64,000 nt of DNA from Escallonia rubra (taxonomy: Eukaryota; Streptophyta; Magnoliopsida; Escalloniales; Escalloniaceae), in the NCBI GenBank assembly GCA_033065855.1, contig JAVXUO010000239.1:1-64000 (forward strand), given 5' to 3'. The translations under genes and the position numbers were made by a program. How positions within the stretch are numbered: position 1 is the stretch's first letter; the number at the start of each line of letters is the position of its first letter. The notes below the pieces were generated by a model that did no database searches, was not told the DNA's origin, and was given only the letters and a program-made list of their open reading frames with translations. Below are positions 12,391 through 23,059 of this stretch, piece by piece.

Positions 12391-12878
12391 GGGTCTGTTT
12401 GACAAAACCTTTTTTTTTTTTTAGTTTTTAAGAGCAGCTTAAATTTTTTTTTTACCAAATCAAGTGGGTTTTTGATAACCTTATTTTTTTTTGAGTTTTT
12501 TTTTTTTTTTTGGTGTTTGGTAACCTTTTTTATTTTGACTTTTTTTTTTTGTTTTTTGTGGTGTTTGTGGTGGGGCGTAGCGGTGGTCGATGGTGGTGGT
12601 GGCCAGCGACAGTCGCCGGCAGTGGCTGTCGGCGGTGGTGGCCGGAGGTGTTTGCCTACTGCTGGTGGTTGCTGGCGGCCGGAGGTGGCTGTCGGGCGAC
12701 GGTGGGTGCGTTGTGATGGAGGTCTAAAAAAAAAATTTAAGTGCTCTTTTTTTTTTCACTTTACAATTTAAAAAGTGATTTTTTAAATAAAAAAAAATAG
12801 TTACAAAACGCTCCTTTTTTTTTTCAATTTTTAAAAGTGAAAAAAAAATAGAAAAAATAAGGAGCGTCAAACGTTACC
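12391..12878. mobile_element. Non-autonomous element with T-rich arms and GGT/GGC core, copy 1
   Basis: The left end is GGGTCTGTTTGACAAAACC and the right end in reverse is GGTAACGTTTGACGCTCC. Next to the ends are long T runs on the left and A runs on the right, with TTTGATAACC/TTTGGTAACC words. The centre, about 12560-12722, is a GGT/GGC/CGG-rich block. The same architecture and terminal words recur at 49474-49989. It carries no transposase. The superfamily is undetermined; TGTTTGRCAA ends are common in Harbinger/Tourist- and hAT-type MITEs. Confidence 0.6.
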
Positions 12879-13042
12879 TTCATTTTCGGTCACAAGAGTG
12901 ACGTGAAATGTTTGAAAACAAGCATGTTCCCTGTCACAAGGAAAGCTCCTGCGAATCAGACCCCGGCTTAATGACAATCGCAGTACTGAGCCAGAAAAGT
13001 TCGTTCCACTCCAAAAACTCTGATCCTTCATTGGTCGATGTA

Positions 13043-13148
13043 GATGTCACCCATCAGCAATCACACCTTCCAGAGTATCATCAGAATTAACCATTTACCT
13101 TCAATCATTAATTTCTGATGTCACCCATTACATCACACCTTCTAGAGT
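13043..13148. repeat. Direct repeat, 74-bp spacing, at the LINE insertion site
   Basis: GATGTCACCCAT followed shortly by ATCACACCTTC and AGAGT occurs at 13043 and again at 13117. The second unit runs into the LINE target duplication, so the LINE landed within a short tandem repeat. Confidence 0.6.
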
Positions 13149-13159
13149 GTTGTAAATAT
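13146..13159. repeat. LINE target-site duplication, left copy
   Basis: AGTGTTGTAAATAT, identical to 19600-19613 on the other side of the LINE. Confidence 0.92.
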
Positions 13160-13225
13160 ATATCTTTTTTTTTTGGTTATACAGGAAAGGAAAGGATAAA
13201 GAAATACAAAACAAGTGAACAAACA

Positions 13226-16200
13226 CTATTCGTGCCTCATATAGGCTGTTCCACTAAGGTCTGCTAACATCAAAAGTTGTAGTTCTTGAGGAGGACTATC
13301 CACACAGGTAAGGGGATAAGGTTGATCTGCTCCATAGTTGGCCAGGAAGTCGGCACACTTGTTGCCTTCTCTCAATGTGTGGGAAATCTGGTATCTGTAT
13401 CTTTTTATGATGAATCTACAATCGGAGATGGGGCCCCTTAGCTGATGGTTCATGTTTTCTTTTTCCAAAATCAATTGTATTGCTACGGTAGAGTCAGTTT
13501 CCAGAACCAAATTTTGGATGTTTCTCTCTTTTGCCATCTTCAGTCCATGGTAGATACCCCATAGTTCAGCCATTAAACTGGTAGTTTTCCCCAAGTTTCC
13601 ACAGTAGCCCCATTGCCAGCGTCCTTGCTCATCTCTAAGGATTCCTCCAAAGCCTCCCTGCCCTGGGTTTCCTCTCGCACATCCATCAGTGTTGAGTTTA
13701 CAATATCCTGTCAATGGAAATTTCCAAGAGATTAGATTATGGCTCTTTCGAATGGGATTAAAGATTTGAGTATTGAAAGCCTTCACCGTATCAGTATGTT
13801 GTTGATGGATCCTTCGGATAATGGAGTTGATATCCAGATTTGTGCCGTTGAAAATTCTGTCATTCCTGCCCTTCCAAATATTCCATGTAACTAATGAAAA
13901 AAGTTGTGGGGAGATGGAATAGTCCTGTTTTTCCTTTTCCTTCTTCTTAGAACAATATTTCAGAATCCAGTTATGTAGACTCAAAAAGTTGTCTTCCATC
14001 AAAGTAGCATGGGGAAGGAAACATTGCCAAATAGCATGTGCTGCGCTGCAAGTTCTCAGGACATGGCTAGTGTCCTCATCATAAACCTGACAAAAAGAAC
14101 AGTTGGGAGTAGTAGACATCCCTCTACTCGCACGAAGAACATTAGTGGGGAGGCGGTCATGGGCAGCAGTCCACAAGAAGAAATTCACACGTCTAGAAGT
14201 TTTCACTTTCCAAATTTTATCCCAGATTTTGCTTTCATGAAGATCATCTTCAATATTTTGACATATAATGTCGTTATAAACAGATTTGGAGGAAAACAAA
14301 CCATGTTCTTCCATGCCCCAAATGATAGTGTCGGGATAATCTATATACATGGATCTAGGGGTTTTAAGAATTTGATTAGTGAGGACATGTCCCAATTGAT
14401 CCTTCCAAGGTTCGATATTCCACACGTCATTATGGAGGATGTCACTAACTTTCAAGTTAGGGTCTAAACAGTTGATGATAGAGTTTAGAGGTTTATCCCC
14501 ACACCACCAATCTTCCCCAAAAGATATGTTTTCTCCGTGACCAATAAGCCACTTGATGCCTTTAATAAGAAAAGGTTTAGTGCTCATAATACCTTTCCAA
14601 ATGTGAGATTCTCCCTGTTTCGAAACCCAATTCCTGGGATTGCTGGAATTTATGTATTTGGAAGTCAGCACTTTGGTCCATAAAGGGGAGGAGGATTTAC
14701 ACAGGTTCCAAGAAAGCTTAGTTAGGATAGCCAAGTTGTTTTCTCTACTCTTTCTAAGGCCTAATCCCCCTCTACTTTTGGGTTTGCAAACCAAGTTCCA
14801 ATTCACAAGATGAATCTTTTTTCTATCATCAGCGTCTCCCCATAGGAAATTTCGATTAATTTTATCCAGGGTATTGCATATTTCCATAGGAAGAATATTA
14901 GTTTGCATACTATAATTAGGGATAGTAGCAGTGACAGATTTTATGAGGGTAAGTCTCCCAGCAGAAGAAAGAAGTTTAGCTTTCCATCCCGACAATTTGT
15001 TTTGAACTTTCTCAATGACATGGTTGAAATGGACCTTAGAAAACTTTTTATGTATGAGAGGGACACCTAAATAAAGACCCAGGTCAGAAGAGAGGGGAAA
15101 ACCACAGCAATGACTAAGGGCAGAATTTTGAAGTCTGTTAACATTGGGAGATGTGAATATTTTGGACTTGGCAGGGTTGATTTTCAGGCCTGATTCCATG
15201 CAAAACTGAGAAAGGGTCTCCATGATAGTTAAGCAATGATGGGTATCAGCGTGAGCAAAGAGAAGAAGGTCATCTGCAAAGAAAAGGTGGGTGATCTCAG
15301 GCCCCTGTCTAGAGGCTTTTAGGCCTTTCCAATCATTATCCAAAGCTCTATTGCAAATAATGTTAGAAAGACGTTCCATGCACATAGTGAAAATGTAGGG
15401 GGATAGGGGATCCCCCTGGCGAATGCCTCTGCCAGGGGTGAAAGGGGGAAGGGGGGTACCATTCCACAAAATAGATATAGTGTTATCCGTAATACAATCC
15501 ATGATAAGGTCCACCCAGTCCTTAGGGAAATTAAGATTTCTAAGCGTATCACGAATGAAATCCCAACTGAGCATGTCATAAGCTTTCTCAAGGTCGATTT
15601 TAAAAATCATTCCTCCACGCTTTCCTTTCCGATTTTTACGCAGGGAGTGAATAATTTCTTGGGCAATCACAATGTTATCGGAGGTGGATCTGCCAGGAAG
15701 GAAACTACTTTGGTAAGGTCCTATCAAATCATTGAGTTTAGGGCGAAGTCTTTCAACCAAAATTTTAGTGATGAGTTTATAGCTCACGTTAAAAAGACTT
15801 ATAGGGCGAAATTGACTAGCAGATTCAGGATTTTCAACCTTAGGGATAAGGGTGATGAGAATTTTCTTAGTTTCCGGAGGAAGTTTTCTCTCTTGAAAAC
15901 ATTTTCTAGCAAAAGCACAAGTATGGGGACCAACTTTTTCCCAAAATTTATGGTAAAGGATAGCCTGAATTCCGTCTGGACCAGGGGCCTTAAGGGCTTT
16001 AATTCTAAACACAGCTCTTCTAATCTCTTCATCAGATAAGGAAATATTAAGATCTTTTTGGTCGTCCAATGAGAGCCTATGAGAGAAAGGTTCAGTAACA
16101 GCAGGATTTTGGTTCTGGTTTCTAGTGAATAAGGCTTGGAAGTGGTTGCGAATAAGGTTTTGGAGAGCATTAGGTTCAGAAATCCAAGAGCCATCACTAT

Positions 16201-17347
16201 CTTTAAGTCTTTCGATGTGGTTACGTTTTCTACGTTTGAGAGTGGTAACGTGGTAAAATCTGGTATTGCGATCTCCATGAGATATGTTAAGGTGTCTAGA
16301 CCTTTGAAACCAGTAAGTTTCTTCATCTTTAAGGGTACGGTAGTACTGGTTTCTAAGGTCAGATTCAAGTCTCTCAAGTTGATGAGAATGATGAATACAA
16401 AGGACCTTTTGGATGCCATTCAACCGAGCAATCAGGTTCTTCTTTTTATGGAAAATATGTCTAAAAATGTATTTATTCCATATGGTAGCTTTCTGGGCAA
16501 AAAGAGTGAGAGCTTCCATCATATTGCTGCTATTGTCCCATATATAATTGACAAGATTAGGGAAATCAGCATGCTCAAGCCACATAGCTTCCATTTTAAA
16601 AAGGGGGGAACGGGAAGGGGGGCGGGAATTAGAGTTTTGCGTACCTCTGTATCGAATGAGAATTGGTGAGTGGTCCGAAGTTGTACGCGGTAGGTTTGTC
16701 ACTGAGCTGGACGGATTCTTGACGAGCCATTGGCTGTTGACGAGAGCCCTGTCAAGGCGTTCTTGGGTGTTTGCGAGCCCTCTGTTACTGTTGGTCCAAG
16801 TGAGTTTTGGACCACTGCATCCAAGATCAATTAGGCCGCATTCATTGATATTGTTTCTGAACTTTTGGCACCTGCGGTTGTCACGGAAAGGTTTGAAGCT
16901 TCTTCTTTCATCAGGTCCCATGTAATCGTTGAAATCTCCAGCTAAAATCCAAGGAATGGAGATGTTTTTGGCTTGTTGCGTAAGGTTTTCCCAAAGAATG
17001 TCTCTCATTTTCACACAAGGGCTGGCGTATATAGCAGATAGAATCCAAGGCTGAAATTTGTCTTCTGAAATTTGTAGGTGAATGGCTTGGCGAGTCTTTT
17101 CTAACGGAGTGATTTTCAGTTTACCCGGTTTCCAAATAACCCAAATGCCACCAGAAAATCCAACAGGGTCCACATAGCAATTTTCAGTAAATCCGATGGA
17201 ATTGAAGAAGTGTTGAGCAGTTCCAAAACAAACCCAAGTTTCCAAAAATATGAAAATATCAGGATGTGAGGTTTTTTCCAGCTCTCTTACGCTGGTTTTG
17301 AAGGCGGGTTTTGCCGCGCCTTGGACATTCCAGGCGATAAACGACAT
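13226..17347 (-). CDS. LINE ORF2: endonuclease, reverse transcriptase, RNase H
   Basis: An uninterrupted 1373-residue frame from an ATG at 17347. Residues 1-235 are an APE-type endonuclease, with N7, E36 (FLETW), D138/N140 (GDFND) and S224-D225-H226 (SDHSP). Residues of about 500-770 are the reverse transcriptase, with FRPISLFN, the first catalytic Asp in FKIDLEKAYD, GIRQGDPLSP, and FADD at 690-693. A C-terminal Cys/His segment (CSFCQVYDEDTSHVLRTC, about 1070-1090) fits the zf-RVT domain. Residues 1216-1340 are an RNase H-like fold with D1221, E1261, D1285 and D1333. All catalytic residues I can place are present, so the protein looks functional. In this family it nicks the target and copies its own RNA there. 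It is read after ORF1, most likely by re-initiation across the 35-nt spacer. Confidence 0.96.
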   Translation of the reverse strand: MSFIAWNVQGAAKPAFKTSVRELEKTSHPDIFIFLETWVCFGTAQHFFNSIGFTENCYVDPVGFSGGIWVIWKPGKLKITPLEKTRQAIHLQISEDKFQPWILSAIYASPCVKMRDILWENLTQQAKNISIPWILAGDFNDYMGPDERRSFKPFRDNRRCQKFRNNINECGLIDLGCSGPKLTWTNSNRGLANTQERLDRALVNSQWLVKNPSSSVTNLPRTTSDHSPILIRYRGTQNSNSRPPSRSPLFKMEAMWLEHADFPNLVNYIWDNSSNMMEALTLFAQKATIWNKYIFRHIFHKKKNLIARLNGIQKVLCIHHSHQLERLESDLRNQYYRTLKDEETYWFQRSRHLNISHGDRNTRFYHVTTLKRRKRNHIERLKDSDGSWISEPNALQNLIRNHFQALFTRNQNQNPAVTEPFSHRLSLDDQKDLNISLSDEEIRRAVFRIKALKAPGPDGIQAILYHKFWEKVGPHTCAFARKCFQERKLPPETKKILITLIPKVENPESASQFRPISLFNVSYKLITKILVERLRPKLNDLIGPYQSSFLPGRSTSDNIVIAQEIIHSLRKNRKGKRGGMIFKIDLEKAYDMLSWDFIRDTLRNLNFPKDWVDLIMDCITDNTISILWNGTPLPPFTPGRGIRQGDPLSPYIFTMCMERLSNIICNRALDNDWKGLKASRQGPEITHLFFADDLLLFAHADTHHCLTIMETLSQFCMESGLKINPAKSKIFTSPNVNRLQNSALSHCCGFPLSSDLGLYLGVPLIHKKFSKVHFNHVIEKVQNKLSGWKAKLLSSAGRLTLIKSVTATIPNYSMQTNILPMEICNTLDKINRNFLWGDADDRKKIHLVNWNLVCKPKSRGGLGLRKSRENNLAILTKLSWNLCKSSSPLWTKVLTSKYINSSNPRNWVSKQGESHIWKGIMSTKPFLIKGIKWLIGHGENISFGEDWWCGDKPLNSIINCLDPNLKVSDILHNDVWNIEPWKDQLGHVLTNQILKTPRSMYIDYPDTIIWGMEEHGLFSSKSVYNDIICQNIEDDLHESKIWDKIWKVKTSRRVNFFLWTAAHDRLPTNVLRASRGMSTTPNCSFCQVYDEDTSHVLRTCSAAHAIWQCFLPHATLMEDNFLSLHNWILKYCSKKKEKEKQDYSISPQLFSLVTWNIWKGRNDRIFNGTNLDINSIIRRIHQQHTDTVKAFNTQIFNPIRKSHNLISWKFPLTGYCKLNTDGCARGNPGQGGFGGILRDEQGRWQWGYCGNLGKTTSLMAELWGIYHGLKMAKERNIQNLVLETDSTVAIQLILEKENMNHQLRGPISDCRFIIKRYRYQISHTLREGNKCADFLANYGADQPYPLTCVDSPPQELQLLMLADLSGTAYMRHE

Positions 17348-17382
17348 AAGGGTGTAAAATGTAAGACTTGAGGGATGGAGAG

Positions 17383-19458
17383 TTATATCCCTTGCTTGTC
17401 AACCAGAGATGGTGATGGTCTATGAAGACTCCGCAGAGGGCTTCTACTTCGATCAATATTCGAGTCATTGCGATCAGAAGAGATTTGACGGTAATCTTTC
17501 CGGCCTCGATCTTCTCTGTTATTTCTTCTTCTATCCCCGATTTGGTTTCTGTCTTCATCAGGGGGGGGTGGAGGGTTGAAAAACTCAAAAGGGGTCCCTG
17601 AAGGGAGGGGTTGTTCATTCCAGCCGAAAGGGCTAGGTGTTGTGGAAGAAGGTGAGGGATTTTGGAGGGTTTCAACTATAGCAGTCGAGATGGTGCTGCA
17701 GGAGATAATGGGAATAGGACTAGGGGTTGTATCCAAACGAAGGGGGCTGTTTAATTGGGGATTTTCATTTGCAGAAAGGTTTATTTGGGCTGCAGTTTTT
17801 TCTTTTGTTTTCTGATGAGAGGTAATCTCATGGCGAGGTCCACTAAGTTTTTGTGGTCTTTGGTTTGGTTGGGCTGGGCCAAATTGGTCAGGTTCTTGGT
17901 CTTGGACTGTGGTCTTCTTATTTTGGATCAAGGGGTGGCTAGAGTTGTTTTCTAAAGTTAGGTTAAAGCTATCCAGAAGGGTATTGAAACGATTTTTCTG
18001 TATTAGAGACGTAGTCCCTACAGGCAAATGGGTGGTGGCTTTCCTAATGTGTTCCTGCCTTGGTTTCTGGGTCTTCCTTTTAACAATCATCCAATCACCG
18101 TACAAAGGAGGGTGTGAGGAGTTAATGCAAGGGTTGTTAGGTAGGTGGCAGTTAGGGTCTGGCAGGTTACCGTTTCCGACGTGATGACTGCCGGCGTCCC
18201 TTTTGTTGCTCGATTCCGGCTTCTCCGATGCCGGTTTCTGGGAGCAAAACTCCTTGCGATGTCCTATCCTGCCACACGAGAAACAGATAATTGGAATGAA
18301 TTCATAGACGACTTTATATTCTTTACCTTCCAATCTATATGCCGGAATCATGGGTTTAGAGATGTCAATCTCTACACAGATTCTAGCATATTTTCCACGG
18401 GATGAAGTAGCTGTGTTGAAGTCTACTTTGATGGGTTTGCCAAATTTTTTGGCAATTCTGTATAACACACTTTCCTTGAAGTATTCAATTGGTAGCTCTG
18501 GCAATCTAATCCACATGGCTGTAGTTGTTTCTATGGCATCAGAAGGTTTGAAGTTAGGCTCCCACTTCCGAATTGTGAGATAATGATTCATAATGATCCA
18601 AGGACCACCATGAAAAACCATTTTACAGTCTTCTGGGTTATCAAATTTGATGAGGAAGTATCCTTCATCTAAGTCCACCATCTCAAAATCTCCTTGGAGG
18701 TTCCACATAGCTTTGATTCTGTTATTGAGAGCTCGGTATCCAATAGATTTTCCCAGTAATCTGATGATCAGACTATCCTTCCATTGGTCTCTTATCGCTT
18801 CTAATAATCTCTTGGATAGTTTGATTTCAGGGATACACTGGGATTGATTGTTCGGGTCCTGCGTCCTCTGGTATTGAGGAATATTATCTTCCTCCTCCTC
18901 TGCCGAGCTATAATCTTCAATGGAGTCATCAAAGTAAATTGCATTCTCAGTGTGGTTCTTTGACTTGACCACCTCTTTATAGGACAGAGGTTTGGTTTTC
19001 ATTTGAGGAGATTGGGAAGGTGGCTTTGGGTTTTGACTCTGCTTTCCTCTCTCTTCCAGGTGTCGCAGGGGTTCCATGGCATTCCTTGCTTCAATTTCCT
19101 CTTCCTCTATAGCATTTACTACATTTTCTGTCATGACAGAATCAGTGCTAGTCGAAGCTTGCAACACTACAGAGGAGATGATATGTTGTTTAGGTTGCTT
19201 GGAGGTTCTCTCTCTACCATTACTAGGAGAGAGGATTGATGCAGCATTTAAGGAATCTGATTTGGGGGTTTCAAGGTATTTAAGATGGTTAGCTGGGGTA
19301 GGAGGAGGGGCCTCATCTATGAGCATGGAACCTTCTTCCTCCTCTTGATCTGATTCTAGGGCCCAGAATTTTCCAAGGATTACTGGAGGTAGAGAGACAG
19401 GGAGGGGGGAGATTGGGTTCAGGGGTGACAAACCCTGTGGAGATCCATCGCCGACCAA
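17383..19458 (-). CDS. LINE ORF1: DUF4283/zinc-knuckle RNA-binding protein
   Basis: A 691-codon open frame encodes the nucleic-acid-binding partner of ORF2. The N-terminal third is acidic and low in complexity (EEEEE, DDS patches). Residues of about 210-330 match the DUF4283 module of plant LINE proteins (IRLLGKS, FEMVDLDEGYFLIKF, GGPWIIMNHYLTIRKW). C392-x2-C395-x4-H400-x4-C405 is a CCHC zinc knuckle. The C-terminus is Pro/Arg/Ser-rich. The frame as given opens with TTG, not ATG. An ATG at 19544 in good context starts MSETPLSPSLTNRRAPP but enters this frame only if one base is added within the C8/C7 runs (19485-19501). This means a homopolymer length change, an assembly slip, or a different start. 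Confidence 0.88.
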   Translation of the reverse strand: MVGDGSPQGLSPLNPISPLPVSLPPVILGKFWALESDQEEEEGSMLIDEAPPPTPANHLKYLETPKSDSLNAASILSPSNGRERTSKQPKQHIISSVVLQASTSTDSVMTENVVNAIEEEEIEARNAMEPLRHLEERGKQSQNPKPPSQSPQMKTKPLSYKEVVKSKNHTENAIYFDDSIEDYSSAEEEEDNIPQYQRTQDPNNQSQCIPEIKLSKRLLEAIRDQWKDSLIIRLLGKSIGYRALNNRIKAMWNLQGDFEMVDLDEGYFLIKFDNPEDCKMVFHGGPWIIMNHYLTIRKWEPNFKPSDAIETTTAMWIRLPELPIEYFKESVLYRIAKKFGKPIKVDFNTATSSRGKYARICVEIDISKPMIPAYRLEGKEYKVVYEFIPIICFSCGRIGHRKEFCSQKPASEKPESSNKRDAGSHHVGNGNLPDPNCHLPNNPCINSSHPPLYGDWMIVKRKTQKPRQEHIRKATTHLPVGTTSLIQKNRFNTLLDSFNLTLENNSSHPLIQNKKTTVQDQEPDQFGPAQPNQRPQKLSGPRHEITSHQKTKEKTAAQINLSANENPQLNSPLRLDTTPSPIPIISCSTISTAIVETLQNPSPSSTTPSPFGWNEQPLPSGTPFEFFNPPPPPDEDRNQIGDRRRNNREDRGRKDYRQISSDRNDSNIDRSRSPLRSLHRPSPSLVDKQGI

Positions 19459-19599
19459 CTCAGGGGGAGGGGGATTAGGAGGGGGGGTGGGTCGGGGGGG
19501 GCTCTCCGGTTTGTCAAGGAAGGAGACAGGGGAGTCTCAGACATCTTAGTAGCGCTTATATTGCCCTTGAGATTATAGAGAACACATACTTTGAGTCAT

Positions 19600-19613
19600 A
19601 GTGTTGTAAATAT
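19600..19613. repeat. LINE target-site duplication, right copy
   Basis: AGTGTTGTAAATAT, an exact match to 13146-13159. Confidence 0.92.
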
Positions 19614-20822
19614 TTAACCACCATCTTTTTTAATTTTGTGCATCTCACGCCATCAAATTAAAGGCGTTTTCTTCCCTTAATGAGGAGAAGTATGAGAAGC
19701 TTCACCAAAAGGGGGATTTTGTTTGTTAAGGAACATGAAAATAAGGTAGAAATATTAGATTAGATTGGTTATGCCTACCATCTTAAGCGATGTAGCTCCA
19801 TCTTGGTTGAATAACCCCAATCATTTGATTAAAAAAACACGAAAATTAGCTAAAGATAGTGGATTTGTTGTGCCTATGTATCATCTGAAACAATGTAACC
19901 CCGTCTTGATTGAAAAACGCATGTGATTTTCTTTTTCCTGCTCGTCATTCTAATCTACGCGGTTCTCACGTATAAAATCTTTGTTTATGTTTAACTTTGC
20001 CGGCCAATTATTTCATTTAGCTTCTTTTGCTAATAGAAATGTATAGACCACCTTTGATTGTGAATGAAAATAATAACTCTGGTGAAAGCAACAATAGTTA
20101 TCAGTCTAATGTGTACCACACAATATTATAACCACAACACCACCGACAACTTCATCGTGCAGGGGCTAGAGCTAGCTGAAGTTTTGAATAAACGTGAAAT
20201 AGTAAGTTCCAAAATTTTGGGATAGTCGAACTTCATCGGTGAAACGCGTCATTCAAGTAAAAAGTATTTAGTACAATTAATAATTGGAAGTCTAGCAATG
20301 CTCCCTTGCTATTGCTTCCTATTCAACAGTGTATAGCAGAAAAAGATGAGGTCGATAGTCGGTTTGTAGGGTCGGACCTGACCATAGTGCTGAAAAGAAA
20401 AAGTTGGTTCAGGCAGAGGGTCTGTTTCAGCTGTTGCAATAGGGTCCCAAATAAATAGCAATCTTTACTTTGTGTTTGTATGTTCACACATGCATTTCAT
20501 ATGCTTTCCCATCTGATTTTGGAAATGCTTCTTTCAGCTTGGCCATGGAAAAGGAAAATAAGCCCCCTTAAAGCTCAACATCCTCATCATCTTCAACTTA
20601 TGCTTCTTTTCCAATGCCTGCCCTTTTTTGCAGCAAACTCTCAAGTGCTTTTCTATGGTCCATCCCCATACGCGATGATATTTTCAGTTGCGCTAAAAAG
20701 TGAATACCGTTTGCGGAAATTCCATAACTTTATAACGCTTAATTTTGTTGTTGTTACCAAGAAAATTCCTCTGCATACGGTTAGGGTAACCGATTTTCCC
20801 AGACAATTCAAGGTGAATATTC

Positions 20823-20867
20823 GAAGTCCACATTAAGCTCGACCAAAAAAAGAAGTCCTCATTAAGC
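20823..20867 (+). repeat. TCGACC-A(7) stub between 16-bp direct repeats
   Basis: GAAGTCCACATTAAGC (20823-20838) and GAAGTCCTCATTAAGC (20852-20867) differ at one base. Between them lies TCGACCAAAAAAA. The poly(A) end and flanking repeats match a target-primed insertion reduced to 13 nt. The same TCGACC-A(n) end occurs, inverted, at 54031-54050. Confidence 0.65.
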
Positions 20868-23023
20868 AGTCATATTGCAGAGGATTGGTTTCCAAGTCAC
20901 ACATGTGCTGCTTTAAGTCCTGCAAAGCTAAAGCATACACCCATTCTCGCTTTTATTATCTTTGCCTATCTTGTCCCCCAATTCCAGAGCTCAAAAGCAA
21001 CTAGCTAGGGTTTCCAACATGAAAAATAAGCCATTTAACGAAGAAGACTGCACGTATCTTGAAAAGTAAACTTATCAGAAATAAAGTTTAAGAAACTGGA
21101 TATGTGGTGCTAGATATATATGCAGTCCTGTCATGAAACCAACTTTCTCAGACCAGTTGTGTGCGATCCAGTCTTGTAACTTGCTTCATTACAAAGGCAA
21201 CCACTTGAGCAAGAAAAGCATGCATGTTGATAGTACTATACCCTTTGCTTTGAGAAGACATCTTCAGGTTAGCCCTTGGGGTTTCACGTATGTGCACAAA
21301 GATCTTTAAACCATCATTAAGAGAGTTTTGCAAGTTACTTAGAGTGCAAATGTGTTAAAGTAAAGCGCAAATATATCGAGTATTGTCAGACTGATCAATC
21401 GTTATCTGAGCTGTTAATGAAGAATGAACTTGTTATTGCCAGATACATCTAACTCTTATTCCTGTATAGATGAATTACCCCATTGAATCATTCTTGGCTT
21501 GGATGGTATCAAGGAACTGAAATTGTCAGCGAAACCTTTGGATTAAATTGAAGAGCGATGCTAAACAGCCGACGTTTCTTCCCTAGACAAACGGCTTAAA
21601 ACATTTAGCTTCTAGGGCTCCAAGCCATTTAAGATATTGAGGACGCACTCGTTTATAGCATGGATCACAATGAGTAGCGTCATTTCGATTTTTCCTCTAT
21701 ATACAAAGTAAACATCTTATGGGGAAGAAGGTGCTAATCTAACTTCTTGCTACCTATAGCACCATATTTAATTCAATGAAGGCAAATCTGCTTTTCGCTT
21801 TGAAACGTATACAAAGAGCGCGATTTAAAGCTCACCTATTATTTAGATGGTATCAAAAGCACTGAATGTGCATCAATCTAAAGTTGTCGTATGCATCAAA
21901 TGAGAAGAAAAGTATATTATCTATCAAAAAAGGAAAGCTAATAGGTCTCCGATCTACAATTACATTATGTATGTTAGGATACTAAATGGAGAAATCATGT
22001 CTCAAGTGTTTCTGCCAAATGCATTGTTAAAGGTTCCACCCAACAAATGCCTTAAACAAGCATGGCCTACAGAGTCAAAGAGAAGAGTTTAAAAACCAAA
22101 AGCCCTGTTGACTGAGAAGTTCATGTTCATTCATTCATCTCCCATTTCATTTATCAGTCAGAGAAAGACTAAAGCAGTCCAATATTGGCTGCTGTGTTTT
22201 TAATAATTCTAATATTTAAACATGTGGGCTACCTCATAAAAAAGCTCTAAAAATTATGCTTCCCACAAAGTCCAGAAATCTAAACTTGTGGGCTACCTCT
22301 TAAAAAAGTTTTAACTACACTTGTGTGAACACGTAAATAGGTTTTAACTGCACGATTCTTCAATTTCAGTCACGCTCCCACTCAAAATCTCGCTCCCATA
22401 TCTTGCTGCTGCTTCCCTAAAACTCACTATAGTTGTGACGCTTTCGCTATGAAACCTGGCACCCGCTCTCGATCATTTCCCCACCCATAATTTGTGCAAC
22501 TAAGGATCAGCTCTCGTCACCACGCATGGCATTGGCAAGGGATGTATAGCAAATTATATTGAGCATGATTAATTGCAACAGTATATTCCACCTGGTTCAG
22601 TGCATTGAAGGGACATATTAAGTAATAGATGAAAATCATCCCCCAAAAAAGCAACCAAACATGTTTATTTTGCTTAATTTGGTATATTTAGAAACGCTTT
22701 CATGCTTTACTAGCACTGCCAACTTGTTAACGGCGCCCTTGTACAATGCTTAATTGTATCTTGTGTATTTTCAATTGTACATGACGAGAAGTTGCCAATA
22801 AGGTCACCCTTCATAACAACGTGTACATCTAGCGTAATTTTGTAGAAACAGCTTCTAATTGGACAGGGACAAGGGAGTGGTTCTTTACTCAAAAGATTCC
22901 AATGAGTGAGAGTTGACAACATTTTTTTTCCCCTTGTTGCGCTTCCTTTGAAGTAAAGTTACATTCAAAGACTTCAAGGAAGCGAACCAAACGCATAGCA
23001 CTTGAAACTAGTCGATACTTAAC

Positions 23024-23059
23024 CGAATAGGTTTTTCCAAAAAAAAAAAAAAACGAATA
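23024..23059 (+). repeat. Possible CC-A(n) stub between short direct repeats
   Basis: CGAATA at 23024 and 23054 flanks GGTTTTTCC followed by a long A run. The repeats are only 6 bp, so this is the weakest member of the set. Confidence 0.25.

Larger units (their letters stand above)
13160..19599 (-). mobile_element. Complete L1-type LINE retrotransposon
   Basis: A 6.4-kb non-LTR element on the minus strand runs from a short GC-rich 5' region near 19599 to a poly(A) tail, seen as T10 at 13165-13174. It has ORF1 (17383-19458) and ORF2 (13226-17347) with a 35-nt spacer, then a 60-nt 3' UTR ending ATAACC-A(n). Perfect 14-bp direct repeats flank it (13146-13159 and 19600-19613). The exact repeats and the unbroken 1373-codon ORF2 point to a recent insertion. 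The 5' end may be slightly truncated; I see no obvious promoter. The RNase H-like domain at the ORF2 end is typical of plant L1 lineages. Confidence 0.95.

Noticed and set aside
14009-14467. 152-codon plus-strand frame and several others (15647-16669) inside 13226-17347
   Set aside because: They are antisense shadows of the LINE ORF2, whose domains are unmistakable on the minus strand.
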